A stretch of 64,000 bases of DNA, from NCBI RefSeq assembly GCF_012689525.1, contig NZ_CP051514.1, forward strand, positions 558,001 through 622,000. Reading direction: 5' to 3'. This DNA is from Paraburkholderia aromaticivorans (GTDB taxonomy: Bacteria; Pseudomonadota; Gammaproteobacteria; Burkholderiales; Burkholderiaceae). Both the position numbers and the translations under genes were made by a program. The notes under the pieces were generated by a model. It had not been told where the DNA came from. It worked only from the letters and a program-made list of their open reading frames with translations, and made no database searches. Within the stretch, counting starts at the first letter, position 1. The number at the start of each line of letters is the position of its first letter. Below are positions 36,504 through 45,057 of this stretch, piece after piece.

Positions 36504-36927
36504 TTAAAGAGATCTCTGATGGTTGCGTAGCTTCGAATTTGAAACGGCTCGGTTAAGACAGCGGTCGATCCCCGTCCGCCGAGAAGAATTCTTCGGCCTT
36601 ATGTAAAGCTTTGCACAAGGCCGGCGTCCGGACTCGATCGAATTCTTCTTAAGTGGTCGGACCTGAACAATCTTCAAAGCCTTGCGGTCTGAGGCTTTGA
36701 GCCGCAAATACGGTTGTGGGAATCGCAGGAACCTGGCATGTATGGACCCGACGCCTTTTGCAAGCTTCTTTTTCCTCATGTCGAAACGGTCTGCATGCAT
36801 GTATTCGGCTTGCCGTTGGGCGACTTGCCGAAGCACGCCCGCAGCCTTGATGAGATCCGCGCATTCTGTCCTTAGCACATTAGCGGCTTGTCCTATGGGA
36901 CTGCCGTCCAGGTTCACAGGTTTCAGG
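36504..36927 (-). pseudogene. Possible gene fragment truncated by IS6-type copy A
   Basis: The minus frame upstream of 36504 reads NLDGSPIGQAANVLRTECAD and LIKAAGVLRQVAQRQAEYMH, which is protein-like for about 50 residues. It is cut by the IS at 36928, and the rest is basic and less convincing. Family unknown. Confidence 0.35.
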
Positions 36928-37756
36928 GGCTTTGTCACGTTATTGCGGCGGTCGCGTAGAATTCTTGAGATGAAAAATTCCAGATCGCTCTATCACGGGC
37001 ATCGCTTTCCTGCGGTGGTCATCAGCTGGGCCGTTCGGTGGTACTTTCGGTTTCAGCTGAGTTTGCGTGATATTGAAGAGTTGCTGTTCGAGCGCGGCAT
37101 CGAGGTGAGTTATGAAACCGTGCGCCGCTGGTGCGATAAATTCGGTTCCGGGTTTGCACATCGGGTAAAGGCTGTCCGGCGAAAACCGGGCAGTACATGG
37201 CATCTCGATGAGTTGTTCGTGACGTTGCGCGGTGAACCTTATGTGCTGTAGCGAGCGGTCGACGAGCACGGCGCCGAACTCGATATCCTGCTGCAGAAGC
37301 GGCGCGACACGGCCGCAGCCGAACGATTCTTCAAACGCGTACTTCGTTCGTGCCCGGTGCCGCGCAAAATCGTCACCGATCAGCTGCGCAGCTATCCGGC
37401 CGCGAAGTCCAGGATCCCCGCGCTGGCAAATGTCAAACACGTGTTCGTCAAGGCTGCCGCCCGCGTGAACAATCGGGCCGAGAATAGCCATCAACCTACG
37501 CGCGAACGCGAGCGGCGCTTGCGCGGGTTTCGCTACCCAAAGCGTACCCAGGCGTTTCTCTCGAGCTTCGGACCGATCCGGCAGCACTTCGCGCTCAAGC
37601 GGCATTTGCTGCGCGCTTCTCTTTACCGCAAACAGCTCACTCAGCGCTTCGACTCGTGGCATCGTTTGACCGAGCTCACCCAAAATCCGTCAACCGTCTG
37701 AGCAAACACGCATCCCCCATCTGTTTGCGTCATCGCCCAGTCAACGTGACAAAGCC
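36928..37756 (+). mobile_element. IS6-type insertion sequence, copy A
   Basis: 829 bases with inverted ends GGCTTTGTCACGTT. The same element lies inverted at 47900-48728 with equal length. Flanking eight-base sequences do not match each other, so no target duplication is seen, as after recombination between copies. Confidence 0.88.
36970..37701 (+). pseudogene. IS6-type transposase with an in-frame amber codon (copy A)
   Basis: It should encode 243 residues: MKNSRSLYHGHRFPAVVISW, LRDIEELLFERGIEVSYETV, the first catalytic Asp in WHLDELFVTLRG, then after a TAG (37249-37251, where Trp is expected after YVL) RAVDEHGAELDILLQKR, IVTDQLRSYPAAKSRIP and NNRAENSHQPTRERERR (Glu). The same TAG is in copy B, so the amber predates duplication. 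It may be decay or the copies may have been moved by a functional relative. Confidence 0.88.
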
Positions 37757-37865
37757 GGCCGGGGCGATCCGCGGCCTCGAGCAGGTCACAGCTTTGCTCG
37801 CTGCGCACTTCCCGGCACGCGCCGGAAGAAATGACGAATTATCCGGCAAGACGGCGCTGTTATGA
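37757..37865 (+). pseudogene. C-terminal fragment of an unknown gene
   Basis: Right after IS copy A the frame reads AGAIRGLEQVTALLAAHFPA and ends GRNDELSGKTALL at 37863. It looks like the end of a real protein whose beginning was removed by the IS. Family unknown. Confidence 0.4.
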
Positions 37866-37910
37866 ACACGCGCAGTCTTGCCATCTTTTAACCTGATGAA
37901 AGGAGCAGTC

Positions 37911-38081
37911 ATGACCACCGACAGTGTCAATAAGTTACTCGCGAGTTTCGACGATCTCGCGTCGAAGGCCGACGACGTCAACGTTCAGTTTTTGATCCGG
38001 GCCATCAAGTTGCATGCTGAACTCACGGACGCAAGAATCGCCGACCTGGAACAAACCTTGACGGCCTCGTTAAAGAAATAG
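37911..38081 (+). CDS. Small hypothetical protein
   Basis: A 56-residue, mostly helical protein, MTTDSVNKLLASFDDLASKA, with AAGGAG seven bases before the ATG. It is acidic, Leu-rich and has no membrane segment. Unknown family. It sits alone between the IS debris and the flippase-like gene. Confidence 0.6.
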   Translation: MTTDSVNKLLASFDDLASKADDVNVQFLIRAIKLHAELTDARIADLEQTLTASLKK

Positions 38082-38461
38082 ACGGCTGCAATGGGCTGGT
38101 CTTCCGATCGCACGTGCTGGCGATTGCTCGCCATCTGGCTCGGGGGGTATAAAGCGTACTGTGGTATCGGTCGTGCTAGCGCTCTGCGCGGCCGCGATCA
38201 CCTCAACCATCGGTCGGCCGGCACTTGCGTCAACGGCATCTGCGCGGGGCTTTTTTCGTCCGGCTTCTACTGCATAGCTACATGGACCGTGCTAAACGGC
38301 GTGAGGGTTTCGTCGGGATTGCAAACTTGACGTTCGTCGTAGGCACGATCGTGCCGGGGGTTGGTGCTGCTCGGTTTGCCCGGCTGGCCGCAAATGCACG
38401 TGCGCTCGTTGCCCACGGCGGGCTATCCACGCGGCCTGGCCGCCGTGGCGGTTAGCTCGCG
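38082..38461. other. Non-coding stretch
   Basis: Only short frames of poor composition; no gene supported. A T run after GCGCGGGGC near 38250 lacks a clear hairpin. Confidence 0.4.
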
Positions 38462-39586
38462 TTAGCGAGGCGCAGAAACGACGGCGGGTGCACCCGATGC
38501 GCGGCTGAGTTCGCGCCGTGCCAGCCAGAGGCCAGGCAACATCGGCAGCCAGAAGGTCAGGCCGCGTAGCAGGAGCGTCCCCGCTAACGCTGCTTCAATC
38601 GACACGCCCAGCAGACTCAGCATGCCGACGCTCGTGGCTTCGAAGGTCCCCAGTCCAACCGGGATCGGACCAATCGTCGCCACCATCGACGCAATGGCGA
38701 AGCTGACGAAGACGACCCAGAGCGCCGGCACTTCGCCGAGCGCTTTGAACGCGAGCCAAAGCGTCATGGCATCGAGCAGGAAGATGGCCAGCTGCAGAGC
38801 CACGGTCTGCATGAGCAGCCACGGGCTGCGCAGCAACTCGGTGGGCGCATCGGTGAGTTCCTGGAGCAGGTCGGTTCCGCCCAGGCACTTGCTGACCCAG
38901 GCAATCGGCTTGCGCTGGCCCCATCGTTTCAGTCCCAGGACGGCAGCCGGGACGGCGATGGTGACCACCACGAAAATCGCGACGCCGATGACCAACGGGA
39001 GATTCATCCGATGCCGAATCCACAGCGCGCTGGCGCTGGCGAGCACAACGATGAGATACGCACCATCGTAAGACACGAGGCCGGCGAGCATTGCCGCCAT
39101 TGCAATCCCGGCGGGCACGCGCCGCCTGATCAGCCCGCGCACGACCAGCATCGTGCCGCTGATGCCGCCGCTCGGGAGAACCTGATCGGTGAAGACCTTG
39201 GCTATGCCGAGCGGAACGAGCGCGCGTAGCGGCAACGGATGGCCGGCGCATTGCAATGCCTGACGCCATACGAAGGCCGCGCTGAGATAGGTTGCTCCCT
39301 GAGCAACGAAGGCGACGAGCAGCCAGCCCGGACGCGCCGATCGCGCCAATTCGAGCATCTTCTGAAGCGAACCGAAATGCAACGCGACAAGAACGACCGC
39401 AACAAAGCCGGCCAAGCCCATTGCCCAGAGCCCGAGCGGGCGCAGCCGAGATCCCTTGCCGAGCAGACCCGGTGCAACGCGCACGAATCCTGTGCCGGTC
39501 GGCGGCGGGAGCCCAGGCTGCACGGAAAGCGCGTCGTCGGATTGCGTGAGGCGCGGAGGAACGGAGCGAATTTGCGGAGTGCGCAT
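38462..39586 (-). CDS. Flippase-like/LPG-synthase-type membrane protein (YbhN-like)
   Basis: A 374-residue protein with about eight membrane helices and the motifs of the PF03706 family: IAKVFTDQVLPSGGISGTML, VSYDGAYLIVVLASA, and GPIPVGLGTFEATSVGMLSL near the C-terminus. Members are the membrane part of lysyl-phosphatidylglycerol synthases or stand-alone YbhN-like proteins. No catalytic GNAT domain follows, so lipid or polyprenol handling is inferred. It starts 46 bases after the stop of the universal stress gene on the same strand. Confidence 0.85.
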   Translation of the reverse strand: MRTPQIRSVPPRLTQSDDALSVQPGLPPPTGTGFVRVAPGLLGKGSRLRPLGLWAMGLAGFVAVVLVALHFGSLQKMLELARSARPGWLLVAFVAQGATYLSAAFVWRQALQCAGHPLPLRALVPLGIAKVFTDQVLPSGGISGTMLVVRGLIRRRVPAGIAMAAMLAGLVSYDGAYLIVVLASASALWIRHRMNLPLVIGVAIFVVVTIAVPAAVLGLKRWGQRKPIAWVSKCLGGTDLLQELTDAPTELLRSPWLLMQTVALQLAIFLLDAMTLWLAFKALGEVPALWVVFVSFAIASMVATIGPIPVGLGTFEATSVGMLSLLGVSIEAALAGTLLLRGLTFWLPMLPGLWLARRELSRASGAPAVVSAPR

Positions 39587-39631
39587 TGATTTGAGGCGAA
39601 AAGACTACGCTCGGGGATTTGCACGTCACAT

Positions 39632-40132
39632 CTACCAGCCGGCCGCAAATTGCTGGACGGTAGCTGGCGTGGACGTTGGCCGATCCTGTCGATTCGGCAC
39701 CAGTAGCACGGGAGAACACGTCCTACGCACTAAACGCTCGGCGACACTCCCTGGAACAGACCGCCGAAACTCGCGCCGGCTGTGCGTGCCGGGCACCCCG
39801 AGATCGGCCTTGAAGTCGCTTGCGGCGAGCCGCACACGTTCCGCAATGTCCTGACCCGGGAGTTCGACCAGGACGGTCAGCGGCGTGCCCGCGACGGCGT
39901 CGCGCTTCACCGCAATCAGTGCTGCGGCCGCAAGCAGGTGGCCTTCTGCCAAACCTGCTTCGCGCAGGATCGAAGGGTCGTAACCGGTCGCATCGCATGC
40001 CAGCAGCGGATTGTCGACGACGTAGAGAGGCTGCACTTGCGCATCGCTTTCGCGAGCGAGTTGCAATGCACCTTCAAAGGCATGCCTCGACGTCTCGCCG
40101 CCGTCGATTGCGATCAGAATGCGCTTATACAT
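39632..40132 (-). CDS. Universal stress protein (UspA family)
   Basis: A 166-residue protein starting MYKRILIAIDGGETSRHAFE behind GAGGTCGAC. The C-terminal ATP-loop normally reads G-x2-G-x9-G-S; here GTHSRREFRRSVPGSVAERL keeps most of it, then VRRTCSPVLLVPN. So it may bind ATP. A tail of about 20 residues is added. It is a cytoplasmic stress protein by family. It lies 200 bases downstream of mgtA on the same strand, with the flippase-like gene following. Confidence 0.85.
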   Translation of the reverse strand: MYKRILIAIDGGETSRHAFEGALQLARESDAQVQPLYVVDNPLLACDATGYDPSILREAGLAEGHLLAAAALIAVKRDAVAGTPLTVLVELPGQDIAERVRLAASDFKADLGVPGTHSRREFRRSVPGSVAERLVRRTCSPVLLVPNRQDRPTSTPATVQQFAAGW

Positions 40133-42480
40133 GTCGACCTCGAGGATACTGTCCAGCCTGATGCGCGGGCGCGGCTGCTCTGCGCCGCAGCCGTGAGCGG
40201 AGTCGGTGATGTGCTGCAACTGCCGGCTTCTGCAGTCGCGAGCAGCACGCGTGCCTGAAAAATGAAACGCGCGGCAGCCATATTGAGGGTGTGCGCAATC
40301 ATGCCAGGAGTCGGTACGGGGCCGTACATGATTCAATCCAGTCCGAACCTGCGAACGAACCACATCTTTGCAAGATGCGTCAGCACGGCATAGCTCGCAA
40401 GAATCAGAAAGACACCGATCCAGTAGGTCGGAGGCAACGGGGTAAATCCGAGGAAGGTTCCCACCCGGGTGAACGGTATGGCGACAGCGGTCGCGGCGAT
40501 GATGAGACTCGTCGCAGTCAACGCAGCGCTCGCTCGACTTTCGAGGAAGGGGACCTTGGCGGTGCGGATAATGTGAATGATCAACGTCTGCGATAGCAGC
40601 GATTCAACAAACCAGCCCGTCTGGAACAGCGACGGTCGGTCCCATGCGTTGAAGAAATGAAGCATCATGAAGTAAGTGACGTAATCAAATATCGAGCTGA
40701 TCGGCCCGATCACTAGCATGAACTTCACGATGTTGCCGATATCCCATCGCCGCGGCACCCTCAGATATTCTGCATCCACATTGTCGGTCGGGATGGTGGT
40801 TTGCGAAAAGTCGTACAGCAGATTGTTGGTGAGCACCTGAATCGGCGCCATGGGCAGAAATGGCAAGATGACGCTGGCGCCGAGCACGCTGAACATGTTT
40901 CCAAAATTCGAGCTTGCCCCCATCTTGATGTACTTGGTAATGTTGCCAAACACCTTTCTCCCCTCGAGTACACCGTCGCCCAGCACCGCAAGGCTTTTTT
41001 CGAGCAGGATGATGTCGGCCGACTCCTTCGCGATATCGACCGCGCTGTCTACGGACACACCGACATCCGCCGCCTTGAGCGCGGGACCGTCGTTGATGCC
41101 GTCACCCAGAAAGCCGACGACATGTCCCTTTCGATGCAACGCGTCGATGATCGACGCCTTCTGCGCCGGTGACACCTTGGCAAAAACGGACGCCGTCTCG
41201 GCGAGATCCGCCAGCTGTCCGAGCGTCAACTGCTCGAGCTCCTTTCCGAGCACCACGCGATCCACGGCGAGGCCGACCTCGTGACAGATCTTGCGGGTCA
41301 CGATGTCGTTGTCGCCCGTGAGGATTTTTACCTCCACGCCGCTTGCCTTCAGGGTCGCGATCGCGGCTGGGGCTGTCTCCTTCGGTGGGTCGAGAAAGGC
41401 AATGTAGCCAAGCAGCGTCAGATCGGCCTCATCGGCGACCGAGTAGGTCGCCTGCAGCAGCGGCATTTCCTTATATGCGACCGCGACGACCCGAAATCCA
41501 TCTGCGTTGAGCGCGGCAGTGGTCTGCTTCGCGGCAGCGAAATGGCTGTCGTCGAGGGCGCCCGTATCGTTTTCATTCGCATAGCGGCTGCACACCGCGA
41601 ACATCTCTTCGACAGCCCCTTTGCAGATCAGGACGTGAGTGCCATCTGCCCGTGCGAGAACGACGGACATGCGGCGACGCTCGAAATCGAACGGCATCTC
41701 GTCGATCTTGACGTAATGCTCGTGTGCCTTGAGCTGCTCAACCAGTTCGACGTGCTTCAGCACCGCAACGTCGAGCAGGTTCTTCAGGCCGGACTGATGC
41801 GCGCTGTTCAGGTAGGCATATTCGAGGACCTTGTCCGAGTCATTCCCTTGCAGATCCAGATGGCGCTTGAGGATGACGCGATCCTGGGTTAGCGTGCCCG
41901 TCTTATCGGTGCACAGAACGTCCATCGCGCCGAAATTCTGGATCGCGTTGAGGCGCTTCACGATGACCTTTTTGCGCGACATCGCCATAGCGCCTTTGGC
42001 GAGATTCACCGTGACGATCATCGGCAGCATTTCAGGCGTGAGCCCCACCGCAACCGCGACCGCGAAAAGGAGCGCCTCGAACCAGTTTCCCTTCGACAGA
42101 GCATTGATCACGAAGACGAGGGGCACCATCACCACAATGAAACCTATCATCAGCCAGGTGAACCGCGTGATGCCTTTGTCGAAGCTTGTCTGCACACGTT
42201 GCGCGGCGATCATGCCGGCGACGTGGCCGAAGGCCGTCCGCCTGCCTGTCAGCACGACGACGCCACAGCCAATACCGCTGACGACGGCGCTGCCCATGAA
42301 ACAGATATTCTGGAGATCGAAGGGTGTTTCAGCTGCATCCGTCTGAGTTTGTGCCACCTTTTCGAGCGGCATGGCCTCGCCGGTCAGTGTCGACTGATTG
42401 ATGAACAGGTCTTTAGCGGAGAGCAGGCGTAGATCCGCCGGGATCATGTCGGCAGTTGTCAACGTAGTTGTCGTGTCACT

Positions 42481-43575
42481 TCATGCAAACTGCTTTAGTT
42501 CTACCTGCTGCGTGCGCTCCGGATTGAGCCAGACTTCATCATTCAATTTCCAATCACGCGTCGATCGGGACCAACGCCGTGGGTTGCGCTCCCTGGCTTC
42601 TGCATAAACGGCTTCACGTTGCGCGAGCACTGCGGCGGCTACGCCGTTGTGGCGCTGCGCCGGCGTGACGAATTTCAGGCCGCTGTGTTTGTGCTCATGG
42701 TTGTACCAACGCACGAACTGCTGCGTCCAGGCCCGCGCTTCATCAATGCTGCCGAACGGTCTGCGCGGATAGTCTGGCCGGTACTTGCAGGTGCGGAACA
42801 GCGACTCCGCGAACGGGTTATCGTTACTCACACGCGGCCGACTGAAAGAGGCGACGACCCCCAGGTTTTCCAGGGTGGCGAGCATCGTCGCGCCCTTCAT
42901 TGCGCTGCCGTTATCCGAGTGCAGCACCAGGGGGCGCCCTGCCAGGCCCTCCGCCAGACTGGCACGCCGCATCAGCAACGCGGCCAGTTCCGCCGATTCC
43001 GCCTCATGCACTTCGTGACCGACTATCTTGCGGCTGAACACGTCCAGCATCATGTACCAGTAGTAATACTGGCCCTTGACCGCCGCCGGCATCCACGTGA
43101 TGTCCCACGACCAGACCTGGTTCGAACCAGTGGCACAATGGCTGGTCACCACGCGGGCCGAGGGCTTGCGCGCACGGCCGCGGTGATGCTGCTGCGAAGC
43201 GCTGCGCAGCACGCGGTAAAAGCTCGACTCCGACGCGAGATATACGCCGCGGTCGGCGAGGCTCGGCACGATCTGACTGGGCGGCAGGCTGGCAAACTCC
43301 GCACTATTGGCGACCTGCAGAATCTGCTGCCGTTCGGCCTCACTCAGTCGATTGGACGGCGGCGCTCGCTCGGTCGTCGTGCGGCCATCAGCGCGCACCG
43401 CGTCGCCCTCACGCACCCAGCGCTGGAATGTGCGCACACTCACGCCCAGCTCCTCGCAAGCCTTCTCCAACCGGCAGCCCGACTGCGCTGCCTCGCGAAT
43501 CAACGATATACATAGCAGGCGATCCAGGACGTTGATTAATCGTCCTCTTTGTCTCCCCAGATCGCCTGGACTTTT
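42481..43575 (-). CDS. IS3-family OrfB transposase (expressed by -1 frameshift)
   Basis: From the slippery site the minus frame reads SPGDLGRQRGRLINVLDRLL, a helix-turn-helix (LEKACEELGVSVRTFQRWVR) and the rve-type catalytic core: WSWDITWMPAAVKGQYYYWY (Asp), LVLHSDNGSAMKGATM (Asp) and SNDNPFAESLFRTCKYRP (Glu). It ends near EVWLNPERTQQ. There is no start codon with a ribosome site, so expression as an OrfAB fusion is expected. Catalytic residues are all present. Confidence 0.85.
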   Translation of the reverse strand, partial: KSPGDLGRQRGRLINVLDRLLCISLIREAAQSGCRLEKACEELGVSVRTFQRWVREGDAVRADGRTTTERAPPSNRLSEAERQQILQVANSAEFASLPPSQIVPSLADRGVYLASESSFYRVLRSASQQHHRGRARKPSARVVTSHCATGSNQVWSWDITWMPAAVKGQYYYWYMMLDVFSRKIVGHEVHEAESAELAALLMRRASLAEGLAGRPLVLHSDNGSAMKGATMLATLENLGVVASFSRPRVSNDNPFAESLFRTCKYRPDYPRRPFGSIDEARAWTQQFVRWYNHEHKHSGLKFVTPAQRHNGVAAAVLAQREAVYAEARERNPRRWSRSTRDWKLNDEVWLNPERTQQVELKQFA

Positions 43576-44033
43576 TTTCTCAGAATCAGCAGTGCAGCCG
43601 CTTCTGCCAGCGCCTTCTCCTTGCGCTGCAGTTCCTTCTCGAGCTGCCGGATGCGCTGCTTGTCGTCTTTCGACTGATGGCGCTGCTCGCGTGCCTGCTC
43701 GGTGGCATTCGCGTTGGCCGCCTGGCAAGCAGCCCGCCACGCCGCGATCTGTTCGGGATAAAGACCTTTGCGCCGGCAATACTCGGCCAGCTCCGCTGCG
43801 TTGAGCGGGGCGGTTTCCAGCACTACTGCAAACTTGTCTTCCGAAGACCATCCTTCGGGATTCTTCCCATCGCCCGGCACTGCGATTCCTTGTCCTTTGG
43901 CCTTTCGGCGCCACGTGTACAACGTCTGTTCCGTAATCCCCGTTTCTCTGGCAAGCGCCGAGACCGCCGCGTTTTCCGGCGGCATCATGCGACGCACCAG
44001 CGCTTCCTTTCTTTCTGCTGAGTAGGCTTTCAT
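43536..44033 (-). CDS. IS3-family OrfA
   Basis: A 165-residue protein: helix-turn-helix MKAYSAERKEALVRRMMPPE, ALARETGITEQTLYTWRRKA, a second helix-turn-helix-like region (LNAAELAEYCRRKGLYPEQI) and a C-terminal coiled coil (RIRQLEKELQRKEKALAEAA). Seven A residues (43572-43578 on the plus strand as T) in RKKVQ allow -1 frameshifting into orfB. Intact. Confidence 0.88.
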   Translation of the reverse strand: MKAYSAERKEALVRRMMPPENAAVSALARETGITEQTLYTWRRKAKGQGIAVPGDGKNPEGWSSEDKFAVVLETAPLNAAELAEYCRRKGLYPEQIAAWRAACQAANANATEQAREQRHQSKDDKQRIRQLEKELQRKEKALAEAAALLILRKKVQAIWGDKEDD

Positions 44034-44690
44034 TCACCCTGATTTTACCGCCCCCGGACCAAGTCTATAAGAAAGAGAAGACACGACAACTAGTCTGACG
44101 CCGGGGGATGTCGCCGGCCGAAAGCAGGACGACATCGCCCGGCGCGAGCTGATCGATCGGGACGTCCACGTGATCGGGTCCATCGCCCGTGTCAGGTCGG
44201 CGCACGGTTGCCGTTGTATGCACCATTCGGCGCAGCGCGTCGGCTGCCTTGTTCGAACGATGCTCCTGAAGAAAACCAAGCGAGACGCTAAGGAGCACCA
44301 TCAGCGAAATCATGATCGCCGCGCGTGGATCGCCGAGCAGAGATGATGCTACTGCCAGCGACAACAGCAGAAGGTTCAGGGGATTGAGCGACCGGCTGGC
44401 GAGTTCACCAGCGATTGTGTGACGCACTTCATGCGCGACCTGATTGCGGCCCGCTGTGCGCAGCCGTTGCGCCACTTCGTCGGCCGCGAGGCCCGCCGCC
44501 ACGCTACGCAGCCGCTGTAGCACTTCTTCGGGCGAGACGCGAGCGAATTCGGCGAGCATATCGCTACTGGCGCTCGACGGCGCTGCAGCCGGCGACGATG
44601 AATGCCTGAGCCAGACAGGGAGTAGGAATAGGGCGCGCAGGCCGTACTTACCGTCGAGTAATGACATGGTGAGCCCGTTGAAAGGCGAGC

Positions 44691-44709
44691 GTCTGCGCTA
44701 AACGCAGAC
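44691..44709 (-). promoter_or_regulatory. Hairpin in the mgtA leader
   Basis: GTCTGCG (44691-44697) and CGCAGAC (44703-44709) form a seven-pair stem with a five-base loop, 24 bases before the mgtA start. mgtA leaders in other bacteria sense Mg2+ by RNA structure; a comparable role here is conjecture. Confidence 0.35.
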
Positions 44710-45057
44710 CGCAAGATCAATGGAAAGCCATCCTGCGACGGAGGTTCCTTTCCGGAGCGTTTCGTTTTCTTCAACGCAGCATCTTACGCAACACCAACAA
44801 CGTGACGGGGCCATCCACAACGTTTGGCTTGTCAACTTGTTGAATATGGGGTCGCGAGGGACAACGGCATGCCGCATGCGGGGGACCCTGTCGCGCGCAC
44901 AAAGCGTCGGGGAAACTTCCAATTGCAGCGCAACGCTGTTCCGACTCATCCTAGTAATCAAGGGTACGCTAGGGAAAGGCAATGGTACCTCACGTGTTCC
45001 TTCGAACCCGCGTGATGCCGTTATTCGGCATAGTCAACGCAAGGCGACCAGAAAGGC

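Larger units (their letters stand above)
34552..36507 (+). pseudogene. Uncharacterised gene split by an IS3-family element
   Basis: The left part (34552-35071) encodes MTFEALISDLTQPLAGQYPR, SANVFIVGANQAKHFPVSAV and NILETNVVCYST. After removing the IS and one copy of a three-base repeat (GAA), the sequence continues at 36362 as GIRKLEVLLDG, LIIIPSLALPQFNKWKQWAP, to a stop at 36507. The joined frame has 221 residues with no other damage. Motif order (VGAN near the start, central NILETNVV, late PSLA) hints at the uracil-DNA-glycosylase fold, but this is weak. The insertion is recent by its cleanness. Confidence 0.75.
42451..44107 (-). mobile_element. IS3-family insertion sequence
   Basis: About 1657 bases, flanked by ATGTC on both sides (42446-42450 and 44108-44112). 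The ends share TAGTTGTCGTGTC (42465-42477, inverted at 44080-44092); outside this the last 14-15 bases at each end match poorly, so the exact tips are less sure. It carries two frames joined by an A7 slippery site. Confidence 0.8.
40333..44667 (-). pseudogene. mgtA: Mg2+-translocating P-type ATPase (MgtA), split by an IS3-family element
   Basis: The N-terminal 186 codons (44667-44108: cation-ATPase N domain, first helices, LNPLNLLLLSLAVASSLLGD) are separated from the rest. After removing 42451-44107 and one five-base repeat (ATGTC), an 890-codon frame is restored. The C-terminal part has INQSTLTGEAMPLEK (actuator), VGLTPEMLPMIV, the phosphorylation motif CTDKTGTLTQ and GDGINDGPALKAADVG. MgtA imports Mg2+ across the inner membrane. 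Except for the insertion all motifs are intact, so this is a recent knock-out. Confidence 0.9.

Noticed and set aside
38595..39719. A 374-codon minus-strand frame overlapping the flippase-like gene
   Set aside because: Same strand, other frame; Arg/Ala/Ser-rich without membrane helices, whereas the chosen frame has clear helices and family motifs.
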